Below are positions 36,460-48,877 of a stretch of DNA of 64,000 nucleotides, piece after piece. This DNA comes from Aphelocoma coerulescens (taxonomy: Eukaryota > Chordata > Aves > Passeriformes > Corvidae): NCBI RefSeq assembly GCF_041296385.1, contig NW_027183960.1, forward strand, positions 977,001-1,041,000, in the 5' to 3' direction. Below the pieces are notes generated by a model. The model had not been told where the DNA came from, did not search any database, and saw nothing but the letters and a program-made list of their open reading frames with translations. Each line of letters begins with the position of its first letter. Position 1 is the first letter of the stretch. Position numbers and translations under genes: made by a program.

Positions 36460-37662
36460 GGAGGAAACTTTCTAAAATGGAACAAGCAGCAGAAGCACAG
36501 TAGTTTTGCAGAAGAAATTCCCTTCCCAGCACTTGGCTTAAGGAAAAAACCTCATGTTTCTATGAGAGACTTGAGTTCATGTCTACTACTGGGTAGCAGA
36601 CATCTGATCATTTAGACTATTGGCTTTCCAGGCTCACGCTATTCAAACCGGAAAGTGAAACTACTCTAACAGTAAGGATGATTGCAAGAAATGTTTCTGT
36701 TTACACCACGACTGCCGACCATGCATCATTCTTACCTTGCACCTATCCAAAGGCCTTCCTCCATCTGCGCTCCGGCAACTCTCACCCAGGCAAGGGCAGG
36801 GATGGAGGCTCTTGCCACAAGTAGCCCAAGCGTGGACATCTTCCTCATCCTGCTACTCCACTGCTGACGTCAGGGTATTCCCTGGAGCTGCAAACACCTG
36901 CCTTTGCGGCTCGAGGATCTTCTCTAGCACCATGCAAAACCCCTTCTCCTATGGCAGAGCTGCAGCATCCTGCGAGCCACGGACTGGAACTGGCACCTCC
37001 AGCAAAGTTGCTCATGGGAAACATCCCTCAGCCATTCCCTTACTGCAATGAGCTGGACTCCTACTCCTCTGCAATGCTCTTCCTGGACAGGTGCATCCTC
37101 AGCAATGAGACGGTTCTGCTGAGAGCCATGGCTCTGAGGGAACAGCCAGTCCTGCCCAATGGTTGTTCTCCGTCACCAGTCCTGCAGCTCCCACAGAGGC
37201 ACTGGGAGCCTTGGACACTCTTGCCACAAGTAGCCCAAGCGTGGACATCTTCCTCATCCTGCTCCTCCACTGCTGACGTCAGGGAATTCCCTGGAGCTCC
37301 CAACATCTGCCTTTCCTCCTCAAGGATTGTGTCTTTCAGCTCTCTGACCCTCTTCGCCTTTGGCTGCACCACAGCATCCTAGGAGTCATATACTGGCAAC
37401 TGGCACCTCCAGGACACTTGCTGCTCCTAGGATGCTTTTCCCTGGGAAAATCTTCTTGCACACGACATTGCTGCAGTTTTTACTCCTAGGCCTTTCGTAG
37501 CCATCTGCATCCGCAGCCACAAGCAGCTTCTGATGATCGACATGGCTCTGGGGGAGCAGGGACTACTGTCTGTGGACAAAGAAAACAAAGACAACTTGTA
37601 AGAAGGGAACCTGGAGCTTCTAGTTAGAAAAAAAAGGACTATTCAATCAAGGCAGGGCCAAG
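36460..37662 (-). repeat. Unit 33, two cassettes, 1203 bp
   Basis: ELS 36736-37569. Related to units 7 and 19 (CTCATGGG, CTTTCAGC end) with private changes ATCTGATCATTTAG, ACCTATCCAAAGG and GTTGTTCTCCG. Confidence 0.95.
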
Positions 37663-39274
37663 GGGGGAAACTTTCTAAAATGGAACAAGCAGAAGAAGCA
37701 GAGCAGTTTTGCAGAAGAAATTCCCCTCCCAGCACTTGGCTTAAGGAAAAAGCCTGATGTTGCTATGAGAGACTTGAGTTCATGTCTACTATTGGGGAGC
37801 AGACGTCTGAACATTTAGAGTATTGGCGCTCCAGGCTCACGCTATTCAAACCGGAAAGTGAAACTATTCTAACAGAAGGGATGATTGCAAGAAATGTTTC
37901 TGTTTACACCACGAATGCCGACCATCCATCATTCTTACCTTGCACCTGTCCAAAGGCCTTCCTCCATCTGCGCTGTGGCAACTCTCACCCAAGCTCGGGC
38001 AGGGATGGAGGCTCTTGCCACAAGTAGCCCAAGCGCGGACATCCTCCTCATCCTGATCTTCCACTGCTGACATCTAGGAATTCCCTGGAGCTGCAAACAC
38101 TTGCCTTTGCTGCTCAAGGATCTTCTCTAGCACCATGCCAAATGCCTTCTCCTATGGCAGCGCTGCAGCATCCTGCGACTCACGGACTGGAACTGGCACC
38201 TCCAGCAAAGTTGCTCCTGGGAAACATCCCTCAGCCATTCCCTTACTGCAATGAGCTGGACTCCTACTCCTCTGCAATGCTCTTCCTGGACAGGTGCATC
38301 CTCAGCAACGAGACGGTTCTGCTGAGAGCCGCGGCTCTGAGGGAGCAGCCAGTCCTGCCAAAAGGCCTTCCTCCGTCTCCACTCCTGCAGCTCCCACGGA
38401 GGCACTGGGAGCCTTGGACACGCTTGCCACAAGTAGCCCAAGCGTGGACATCTTCCTCATCCTGCTACTCCACTGCTGACGTCAGGGTATTCCCTGGAGC
38501 TGCAAACACCTGCCTTTGCTGCTCGAGGATCTTCTCTAGCACCATGCCAAACCCCTTCTCCTATGGCAGTGCTGCAGCATCCTGCGAGCCATGGACTGGA
38601 ACTGGCACCTTCAGCATAGTTGCTCCTGGGAAACATCATTCAGCCATTCCCTTACTGCAATGAGCTGGACTCCTACTCCTTTGCAAGGCTCTTCCTGGAC
38701 AGGTGCATCCTCAGCAATGAGACGGTTCTGCTGAGAGCCATGGCTCTGAGGGAGCAGCGAGTCCTGTCCAAAGGCCTTCCTCTGACTCCACTCCTGCAGC
38801 TCCCACGGAGGCACTGGGAGCCTTGGACACTCTTGCCACAAGTAGCCCAAGCGTGGACATCTTCCTCATCCTGCTCCTCCACTGCTGACGTCAGGGAATT
38901 CCCTGGAGCTCCTAAAATCTGCCTTTCCTGCTCGAGGATCGTGTCTGGCAGCTCTCTGAGCCTCTTCGCCTTTGGCAGCGCCACAGCGTCCTGAGAGTCA
39001 TATACTGGAAACTGGCAGCTACAGGACACTCTCTGCTCCTAGGATGCTTTTCTCTGGGAAAATCTTCTTGGACACGACATTGCTCCAGTTTTTACTTCTA
39101 GGCCTTTCGTGGCCATCTGCATCCGCAGGCACAAGCAGCTTCTGATGATCGACATGGCTCTGGGAAAACAGGGACCCCTGTCTGTGGACAAAGAAAACAA
39201 AGACAACTTGTAAGAAGAAAACCTGGAGCTTCTAGTTAGAAGACAAAGGACTATTCAATCAAGGCAGGGCCAAA
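37663..39274 (-). repeat. Unit 34, three cassettes, 1612 bp, hybrid head
   Basis: ELS 37939-39181. The cassettes follow units 10 and 22 (173-codon plus frame at 38142-38663), but the head is GGGGAGCAGACGTCTG with AGAAGCAGAGCAG, as in unit 8. It also does not follow a short unit. A head-to-body exchange between a unit-8 type and a unit-10 type explains this. Starts GGGGGG AAAC rather than GGAGGAAAC. Confidence 0.95.
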
Positions 39275-40477
39275 GCAGGAAACTTTCTAAAATGGAACAA
39301 GCAGCAGAAGCACAGTAGTTTTGCAGAAGAAATTCCCCTCCCAGCACTTGGCTTAAGGAAAAAGCCTGATGTTTCTATGAGAGACTTGAGTTCATGTCTA
39401 CTACTGGGTACCAGACATCTGAACATTTAGACTATTGGCTTTCCATGCTCACGCTATTCAAACCGGAAAGTGAAACTACTCTAACAGTAGGGATGATCGC
39501 AAGAAATGTTTCTGTTTACACCACGACTGCCGACCATGCATCATTCTTACCTTGCACCTGTCCAAAGGCCTTCCTCCGTCTGCGCTCCGGCAACTCTCAC
39601 CCAGGCAAGGGCAAGGATGGAGGCTCTTGCCACAAGTAGCCCAAGCGTGGACATCTTCCTCATCCTGCAACTCCACTGCTGACGTCAGGGTATTCCCTGG
39701 AGCTGCAAACACCTGCCTTTGCGGCTCGAGGACCTTCTCTAGCACCATGCCAAACCCCTTCTCCTATGGCAGTGCTGCAGCATCCTGCGAGCCATGGACT
39801 GGAACTGGCACCTTCAGCATAGTTGCTCCTGGGAAACATCATTCAGCCATTCCCATACTGCAATGAGCTGGACTCCTACTCCTTTGCAAGGCTCTTCCTG
39901 GACAGGTGCATCCTCAGCAATGAGACGGTTCTGCTGAGAGCCATGGCTCTGAGGGAGCAGCGAGTCCTGTCCAAAGGCCTTCCTCTGACTCCACTCCTGC
40001 AGCTCCCACGGAGGCACTGGGAGCCTTGGACACTCTTGCCACAAGTAGCCCAAGCGTCGAGATCTTCCTCATCCTGCTCCTCCACTGCTGACATCAGGGA
40101 ATTCCCTGGAGCTCCTAAAATCTGCCTTTCCTGCTCGAGGATCGTGTCTGGCAGCTCGCTGAGCCTCTTCGCCTTTGGCAGCGCCACAGCATCCTGAGAG
40201 TCATATACTGGAAACTGGCAGCTACAGGACACTTGCTGCTCCTAGGATGCTTTTCTCTGGGAAAATCTTCTTGGACACGACATTGCTCCAGTTTTTACTT
40301 CTAGGCCTTTCGTTGCCATCTGCATCCGCAGCCACAAGCAGGTTCTGATGATCGACATGGCTCTGGGAGAGCAGGGACTCCTGTCTGTGGACAAAGAAAA
40401 CAAAGACAACTTGTAAGAAGAAAACCTGGAGCTTCTAGATAGAAGACAAAGGACTATTCAATCAAGGAAGGGCCAAG
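39275..40477 (-). repeat. Unit 35, two cassettes, 1203 bp
   Basis: ELS 39551-40384. Near-identical to units 11 and 23 (GATCGCAAG, CTGCAACTCC). Private CCTTTCGTTGCC near the right end. Confidence 0.95.
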
Positions 40478-41680
40478 GGAGGAAACTTTCTAAAATGGAA
40501 CAAGCAGCAGAAGCACAGTAGTTTTGCAGAAGAAATTCCCCTCCCAGCACTTGGCTTAAGGAAAAAGCCTGATGTTTCTATGAGAGACTTGAGTTCATGT
40601 CTACTACTGGGTACCAGACATCTGAACATTTAGACTATTGGCTTTCCAGGCTCACGCTATTCAAACCGGAAAGTGAAACTACTCTAACAGTAAGGATGAT
40701 TGCAAGAAATGTTTCTGTTTACACCACGACTGCCGACCATGCATCATTCTTACCTTGCACCTGTCCAAAGGCCTTCCTCCATCTGCGCTCCGGCAACTCT
40801 CACCCAGGCAAGGGCAGGGATGGAGGCTCTTGCCACAAGTAGCCCAAGCGTGGACATCTTCCTCATCCTGCTACTCCACTGCTGACGTCAGGGTATTCCC
40901 TGGAGCTGCAAACACCTGCCTTTGCTGCTCGAGGATCTTCTCTAGCACCATGCCAAACCCCTTCTCCTATGGCAGAGCTGCAGCATCCTGCGAGCCATGG
41001 ACTGGAACTGGCACCTCCAGCAAAGTTGCTCCTGGGAAACATCCCTCAGCCATTCCCTTACTGCAATGAGCTGGACTCCTACTCCTCTGCAATGCTCTTC
41101 CTGGACAGGTGCATCCTCAGCAATGAGACGGTTCTGCTGAGAGCCGCGGCTCTGAGGGAGCAGCCAGTCCTGCCAAATGGTTGTCCTCCGTCACCAGTCC
41201 TGCAGCTCCCACAGAGGCACTGGGAGCCTTGGACACTCTTGCCACAAGTAGCCCAAGCGTGGACATCTTCCTCATCCTGCTCCTCCACTGCTGACGTCAG
41301 GGAATTCCCTGGAGCTCCCAACATCTGCCTTTCCTCCTCGAGGATTGTGTCTTTCAGCTCTCTGACCCTCTTCGCCTTTGGCTGCACCACAGCATCCTAG
41401 GAGTCATATACTGGCAACTGGCACCTCCAGGACACTTGCTGCTCCTAGGATGCTTTTCCCTGGGAAAATCTTCTTGCACACGACATTGCTGCAGTTTTTA
41501 CTCCTAGGCCTTTCGTAGCCATCTGCATCCGCAGCCACAAGCAGCTTCTGATGATCGACATGGCTCTGGGGGAGCAGGGACTCCTGTCTGTGGACAAAGA
41601 AAACAAAGACAACTTGTAAGAAGAAAACCTGGAGCTTCTAGTTAGAAAAAAAAGGACTATTCAATCAAGGCAGGGCCAAG
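40478..41680 (-). repeat. Unit 36, two cassettes, 1203 bp
   Basis: ELS 40754-41587. Closest to units 3 and 29 but with ATGCCAAACC, a CCGCGG palindrome and CCCACAGAGG. Right end carries the GTTAGAAAAAAAAGG run. Confidence 0.95.
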
Positions 41681-42883
41681 GGAGGAAACTTTCTAAAATG
41701 GAACAAGCAGCAGAAGCAGAGCAGTTTTGCAGAAGAAATTCCCCTCCCAGCACTTGGCTTAAGGAAAAAGCCTGATGTTGCTATGAGAGACTTGAGTTCA
41801 TGTCTACTATTGGGGAGCAGACGTCTGAACATTTAGAGTATTGGCGCTCCAGGCTCACGCTATTCAAACCGGAAAGTGAAACTATTCTAACAGAAGGGAT
41901 GATTGCAAGAAATGTTTCTGTTTACACCATGAATGCCGACCATCCATCATTCTTACCTTGCACCTGTCCAAAGGCCTTCCTCCATCTGCGCTCTGGCAAC
42001 TCTCACCCAAGCTCGGGCAGGGATGGAGGCTCTTGCCACAAGTAGCCCAAGCGCGGACATCCTCCTCATCCTGATCTTCCACTGCTGACATCTAGGAATT
42101 CCCTGGAGCTGCAAACACCTGCCTTTGCTGCTCAAGGATCTTCTCTAGCACCATGCCAAATGCCTTCTCCTATGGCAGCGCTGCAGCATCCTGCGACTCA
42201 CGGACTGGAACTGGCACCTGCAGCAAAGTTGCTCCTAGGAAACATCCCTCAGCCATTCCCTTACTGCAATGAGCTGGACTCCTACTCCTCTGCAATGCTC
42301 TTCCTGGACAGGTGCATCCTCAGCAACGAGACGGTTCTGCTGAGAGCCGCGGCTCTGAGGGAGCAGCCAGTCCTGCCAAAAGGCCTTCCTCCGTCTCCAC
42401 TCCTGCAGCTCCCACGGAGGCACTGGGAGCCTTGGACACGCTTGCCACAAGTAGCCCAAGCGTGGACATCTTCCTCATCCTGCTCCTCCACTGCTGACGG
42501 CAGGGAATTCCCTGGAGCTGCAAACACCTGCCTTTGCTGCTCGAGGATCATGTCTGGCAGCTCTCTGAGCCTCTTCATCTTTGGCTGCGCCACAGCATCC
42601 TAGGAGTCATATACTGGCAACTGGCACCTCCAGGACACTTGCTGCTCCTAGGATGCTTTTCTCTGGGAAAATCTTCTTGCATACGACCTTGCTCCAGATT
42701 TTACTTCTAGGTCTTTCGTGGCCATGTGCATCCGCGGCCACGAGCAGCTTCTGATGATCGACATGGCTCTGGGAGAGCAGGGACTCCTGTCTGTGGACAA
42801 AGAAAACAAAGACAACTTGTAAGAAGAAAACCTGGAGCTTCTAGATAGAAGAGAAATGACTATTCAATCAAGGCAGGGCCAAA
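41681..42883 (-). repeat. Unit 37, two cassettes, 1203 bp
   Basis: ELS 41957-42790. Unit-8 type head and proximal cassette (with private TACACCATGAATG and GCTCCTAGGAAAC) joined to a distal cassette with TGACGGCA as in unit 13. Confidence 0.95.
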
Positions 42884-43678
42884 GCAGGAAACTTTCTAAA
42901 ATGGAACAAGCAGCAGAAGCACAGTAGTTTTGCAGAAGAAATTCCCCTCCCAGCACTTGGCTTAAGGAAAAAGTCTGATGTTTCTATGAGAGACTTGAGT
43001 TCATGTCTACTATTGGATAGCAGACATCTGAACATTTAGACTACTGGCTTTCCAGGCTCACGCAATTCAAACCGGAATGTCAAACTATTTCAAAAGCTAG
43101 AGATGCTTGGAAGAAATGTTTCTGTACTCACCACAACTGGGGACCATGCATCATTCTTACCTTGCACCTGTCCAAAGGCCTTCCTCCGTCTCCAGTCCTG
43201 CCGCTCTCACGGAGGCACTGGGAGCCTCGGACACTCTTGCCACAAGTAGCCCAAGCGTGGACATCTTCCTCATCCTGCTCCTCCACTGCTGACGTCAGGG
43301 AATTCCTTGGAGCTCCCAACATCTGCCTTTCCAGCTGGAGGATCATGTCTGGCAGCTCTCTGAGACTCTTACACTTCTGCAGCGCCACAGCATCCTAGGA
43401 GTCATATACTGGCAACTGGCAGCTCCAGGACACTTGCTGCTCCTAGGATGCTTTTCTCTGGGAAAATCTTCTTGCATACAACCTTGCTCCAGTTTTTACT
43501 TCTAGGCCTTTCGTGGCCATCTGCATTCTCAGCCACAAGCAGGTTCTGATGATCAACAGGGCTCTGGGAGAGCAGGGACTCCTGTCTGTGGACAAAGAAA
43601 ACAAAGACAACTTGTAAGATTAAAACCTGGAGCTTCTAGTTAGAAGAGAAAGGACTATTCAATCAAGGCAGGGCCAAG
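42884..43678 (-). repeat. Unit 38, single cassette, 795 bp
   Basis: ELS 43161-43585. Unit-9 junction class; the body with CTGAGACTCTTACACTTCTG copies unit 14, but the head is TATTGGATAGCAG. Confidence 0.95.
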
Positions 43679-44881
43679 GGAGGAAACTTTCTAAAATGGA
43701 ACAAGCAGCAGAAGCACAGTACTTTTGCAGAAGAAATTCCCCTCCCAGCACTTGGCTTAAGGAAAAAACCTCATGTTTCTATGAGAGACTTGAGTTCATG
43801 TCTACTATAGGGTAGCAGACATCTGAACATTTAGACTATTGGCTTTCCAGGCTCACGCTATTCAAACCTGAAAGTGAAACTACTCTAACAGTAAGGATGA
43901 TTGCAAGAAATGTTTCTGTTTACACCACGACTGCCGACCATGCATCATTCTAACCTTGCACCTGTCCAAAGGCCTTCCTCCGTCTGCGCTCCGGAAACTC
44001 TCACCCAGGCAAGGGCAGAGATAGAGGCTCTTGCCACAAGTAGCCCAAGCATGGACATCTTCCTCATCCTGCTACTCTACTGCTGACGTCAGGGTATTCC
44101 CTGGAGCTGCAAACACCTGCCTTTGCTGCTCGAGGACCTTCTCTAGCACCATGCCAAACCCCTTCTCCTATGGCAGTACTGCAGCATCCTGCGAGCCATG
44201 GACTGGAACTGGCACCTTCAGCATAGTTGCTCCTGGGAAACATCATTCAGCCATTCCCTTACTGCAATGAGCTGGACTCCTACTCCTTTGCAAGGCTCTT
44301 CCTGGACAGGTGCATCCTCAGCAATGAGACGGTTCTGCTGAGAGCCATGGCTCTGAGGGAGGAGCCAGTCCTGTCCAAAGGCCTTCCTCTGACTCCACTC
44401 CTGCAGCTCTCACGGAGGCACTGGGAGCCTTGGACACTCTTGCCACAAGTAGCCCAAGCGTGGACATCTTCCTCATCCTGCTCCTCCACTGCTGACGTCA
44501 GGGAATTCCCTGGAGCTCCTAAAATCTGCCTTTCCTGCTGGAGGATCGTGTCTGGCAGCTCTCTGATCCTCTTCGCCTTTGGCAGCGCCACAGCATCCTG
44601 AGAGTCATATACTGGAAACTGGCAGCTACATGACACTTGCCGCTCCTAGGATGCTTTTCTCTGGGAAAATCTTCTTGGACACGACATTGCTCCAGTTTTT
44701 ACTTCTAGGCCTTTCGTGGCCATCTGCATTCTCAGCCACAAGCAGCTTCTGATGATCGACATGGCTCTGGGAGAGCAGGGACTCCTGTCTGTGGACAAAG
44801 AAAACAAAGACAACTTGTAAGAAGAAAACCTGGAGCTTCTAGTTAGAAGAGAAAGGACTATTCAAACAAGGCAGGGCCAAG
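43679..44881 (-). repeat. Unit 39, two cassettes, 1203 bp
   Basis: ELS 43955-44788. Head CAGTACTTTTGC and TATAGGGTAGCAG with CAAACCTGAAAG, as in units 45 and 47. The minus-strand donor is AAG|GTTAGAATG instead of GTAAGAATG. GCTCTCTGATCCTC tail. Confidence 0.95.
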
Positions 44882-46084
44882 GGAGGAAACTTTCTAAAAT
44901 GGAACAAGCAGCAGAAGCACAGTAGTTTTGCAGAAGAAATTCCCTTCCCAGCACTTGGCTTAAGGAAAAAACCTCATGTTTCTATGAGAGACTTGAGTTC
45001 ATGTCTACTACTGGTTACCAGACATCTGAACATTTAGACTATTGGCTTTCCAGGCTCACGCTATTCAAACCGGAAAGTGAAACTATTCTAACAGAAGGGA
45101 TGATTGCAAGAAATGTTTCTGTTTACACCACGACTGCCGACCATCCATCATTCTTACCTTGCACCTGTCCAAAGGCCTTCCTCCATCTGCGCTCCGGCAA
45201 CTCTCACCCAGGCAAGGGCAGGGATGGAGGCTCTTGCCACAAGTAGCCCAAGCGTGGACATCTTCCTCATCCTGCTACTCCACTGCTGACGTCAGGGTAT
45301 TCCCTGGAGCTGCAAACACCTGCCTTTGCTGCTCGAGGATCTTCTCTAGCACCATGCAAAACCCCTTCTCCTATGGCAGTGCTGCAGCATCCTGCGAGCC
45401 ACGGACTGGAACTGGCACCTCCAGCAAAGTTGCTCCTGGGAAACATCCCTCAGCCATTCCCTTACTGCAATGAGCTGGACTCCTACTCCTTTGCAAGGCT
45501 CTTCCTGGACAGGTGCATCCTCAGCAATGAGACGGTTCTGCTGAGAGCCACGGCTCTGAGGGAGCAGCCAGTCCTGCCCAATGGTTGTCCTCCGTCACCA
45601 GTCCTGCAGCTCCCACGGAGGCACTGGGAGCCTTGGACACTCTTGCCACAAGTAGCCCAAGCGTGGACATCTTCCTCATCCTGCTCCTCCACTGCTGACG
45701 TCAGGGAATTCCCTGGTGCTCCCAACATCTGCCTTTCCTGCTCGAGGATCGTGTCTGGCAGCTCTCTGAGCCTCTTTGCCTTTGGCAGCGCCACAGCATC
45801 CTAGGAGTCATATACTGGCAACTGGCACCTCCAGGACACTTGCTGCTCCTAGGATGCTTTCCTCTGGGAAAATCTTCTTGCACACGTCCTTGCTCCAGTT
45901 TTTACTCCTAGGCCTTTCGTGGCCATCTGCATTCTCAGCCACAAGCAGGTTCTGATGATCGACATGGCTCTGGGAGAGCAGGGACTCCTGTCGGTGGACA
46001 AAGAAAACAAAGACAACTTGTAAGAAGAAAACCTGGAGCTTCTAGTTAGAAAAAAAAGGACTATTCAATCAAGGCAGGGCCAAG
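44882..46084 (-). repeat. Unit 40, two cassettes, acceptor altered, 1203 bp
   Basis: ELS 45158-45991 by position. The acceptor is mutated: plus-strand CTGTCGGTGGAC at about 45988-45999 gives CCACCG where all other units I checked give CCACAG. A downstream AG four bases later survives. Right part copies unit 24; the middle reads CTCCTTTGCAAGG instead of CTCCTCTGCAATG. Confidence 0.95.
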
Positions 46085-46878
46085 GGAGGAAACTTTCTAA
46101 AATGGAACAAGCAGCAGAAGCACAGTAGTTTTGCAGAAGAAATTCCCCTCCCAGCACTTGGCTTAAGGAAAAAGCCTGATGTTTCTATGAGAGACTTGAG
46201 TTCATGTCTACTATTGGGTACCAGACATCTGAACATTTAGACTATTGGCTTTCCATGCTCACGCTATTCAAACCGGAAAGTGAAACTACTCTAACAGTAG
46301 GGATGATTGCAAGAAATGTTTCTGTTTACACCACGACTGCCGACCATGCATCATTCTTACCTTGCACCTGTCCAAAGGCCTTCCTCCGTCTGCGCTCCGG
46401 CAACTCTCACCCAGGCAGGGGCAAGGATGGAGGCTCTTGCCACAAGTAGCCCAAGCGTGGACATCTTCCTCATCCTGCTCCGCCACTGCTGACATCAGGG
46501 AATTCCCTGGAGCTCCCAACATCTGCCTTTCCTGCTCGAGGATCGTGTCTGGCAGCTCTCTGAGCCTCTTCATCTTTGGCTGCGCCACAGAATCCTAGGA
46601 GTCATATACTGGCAACTGGCACCTCCAGGACACTTGCTGCTCCTAGGATGCTTTTCTCTGGGAAAATCTTCTTGCATACGACCTTGCTCCAGATTTTACT
46701 TCTAGGTCTTTCGTGGCCATGTGCATCCGCGGCCACGAGCAGCTTCTGATGATCAACAGGGCTCTGGGAGAGCAGGGACTCCTGTCTGTGGACAAAGAAA
46801 ACAAAGACAACTTGTAAGAAGAAAACCTGGAGCTTCTAGATAGAAGAGAAAGGACTATTCAATCAAGGCAGGGCCAAA
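46085..46878 (-). repeat. Unit 41, single cassette, 794 bp
   Basis: ELS 46361-46785. Copy of unit 25 with CAGGCAGGGGCAAGG and CACAGAATCC as private changes and a GATCAACAGGG end. Confidence 0.95.
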
Positions 46879-47673
46879 GCAGGAAACTTTCTAAAATGGA
46901 ACAAGCAGCAGAAGCACAGTAGTTTTGCAGAAGAAATTCCCCTCCCAGCACTTGGCTTAAGGAAAAAGTCTGATGTTTCTATGAGAGACTTGAGTTCATG
47001 TCTACTATTGGATAGCAGACATCTGAACATTTAGACTACTGGCTTTCCAGGCTCACGCAATTCAAACCGGAATGTCAAACTATTTCAAAAGCTAGAGATG
47101 CTTGGAAGAAATGTTTCTGTACTCACCACAACTGGGGACCATGCATCATTCTTACCTTGCACCTGTCCAAAGGCCTTCCTCCGTCTCCAGTCCTGCCGCT
47201 CTCACGGAGGCACTGGGAGCCTCGGACACTCTTGCCACAAGTAGCCCAAGCGTGGACATCTTCCTCATCCTGCTCCTCCACTGCTGACGTCAGGGAATTC
47301 CCTGGAGCTCCCAACATCTGCCTTTCCAGCTGGAGGATCATGTCTGGCAGCTCTCTGAGCCTCTTCAACTTTGGCAGCGCCACAGCATCCTAGGAGTCAT
47401 ATACTGGCAACTGGCACCTCCAGGACACTTGCTGCTCCTAGGATGCTTTTCTCTGGGAAAATCTTCTTGCATACAACCTTGCTCCAGTTTTTACTTCTAG
47501 GCCTTTCGTGGCCATCTGCATTCTCAGCCACAAGCAGGTTCTGATGATCAACAGGGCTCTGGGAGAGCAGGGACTCCTGTCTGTGGACAAAGAAAACAAA
47601 GACAACTTGTAAGATTAAAACCTGGAGCTTCTAGTTAGAAGAGAAAGGACTATTCAATCAAGGCAGGGCCAAG
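46879..47673 (-). repeat. Unit 42, single cassette, 795 bp
   Basis: ELS 47156-47580. Copy of unit 26; second of two consecutive short units, the same pairing as units 25-26. Confidence 0.95.
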
Positions 47674-48877
47674 GGAGGAAACTTTCTAAAATGGAACAAG
47701 CAGCAGAAGCACAGTAGATTTGCAGAAGAAATTCCCCTCCCAGCACTTGGCTTAAGGAAAAAACCTCATGTTTCTATGAGAGACTTGAGTTCATGTCTAC
47801 TATAGGGTAGCAGACATCTGAACATTTAGACTATCGGCTTTCCAGGCTCACGCTATTCAAACCGGAAAGTGAAACTACTCTAAAAGCTAGAGGCGATTGC
47901 AAGAAATGTTTCTGCTCGCACCACGACTGCCGACCATGCATCATTCTTACCTTGCACCTGTCCAAAGGCCTTCCTCCGTCTGCGCTCTGGCAACTCTCAC
48001 CCAAGCTCGGGCAGGGATGGAGGCTCTTGCCACAAGTAGCCCAAGCCTGGAGATATTCCTCATCCTGATCTTCCACTGCTGACATCTAGGAATTCCCTGG
48101 AGCTGCAAACACTTGCCTTTGCTGCTCGAGGATCTTCTCTAGCACCATGCCAAATGCCTTCTCCTGTGGCAGTGCTGCAGCATCCTGCGAGCCATGGACT
48201 GGAACTGGCACCTTCAGCATAGTTGCTCCTGGGAAACATCCTTCAGCCATTCCCTTACTGCAATGAGCTGGACTCCTACTCCTTTGCAAGGCTCTTCCTG
48301 GATAGGGGCATCCTCAGCAATGAGACGGTTCTGCTGAGAGCCGCGGCTCTGAGGGAGCAGCCAGTCCTGCCCAAAGGCCTTCCTCCGTCTCCACTCCTGC
48401 AGCTCCCACGGAGGCACTGGGAGCCTTGGACACGCTTGCCACAAGTAGCCCAAGCGTGGACATCTTCCTCATCCTGCTCCGCCACTGCTGACATCAGGGA
48501 ATTCCCTGGTGCTCCCAACATCTGCCTTTCCTGCTCGAGGATCGTGTCTGGCAGCTCTCTGAGCCTCTTACATTTTGGAAGCGCAACAGCATCCTAGGAG
48601 TCATATACTGGCAACTGGCACCTCCAGGACACTTGCTGCTCCTAGGATGCTTTTCTCTGGGAAAATCTTCTTGCACACAACCTTGCTGCAGATTTTACTT
48701 CTAGGCCTTTCGTGGCCATCTGCATCCACGGCCACAAGCAGCTTCTGATGATCGACATGGCTCTGGGAGAGCAGGGACTCCTGTCTGTGGACAAAGAAAA
48801 CAAAGACAACGTGTAAGAAGAAAACCTGGAGCTTCTAGTTAGAAGAGAAAGGACTATTCAATCAAGGCAGAGCCAAA
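47674..48877 (-). repeat. Unit 43, two cassettes, 1204 bp
   Basis: ELS 47951-48784. Longer subfamily with TATAGGGTAGCAG and ACTATCGGC. The right end carries ACAACGTGTAAG, otherwise found only in unit 45, which ties it to the local 2,406-bp duplication. Confidence 0.95.
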
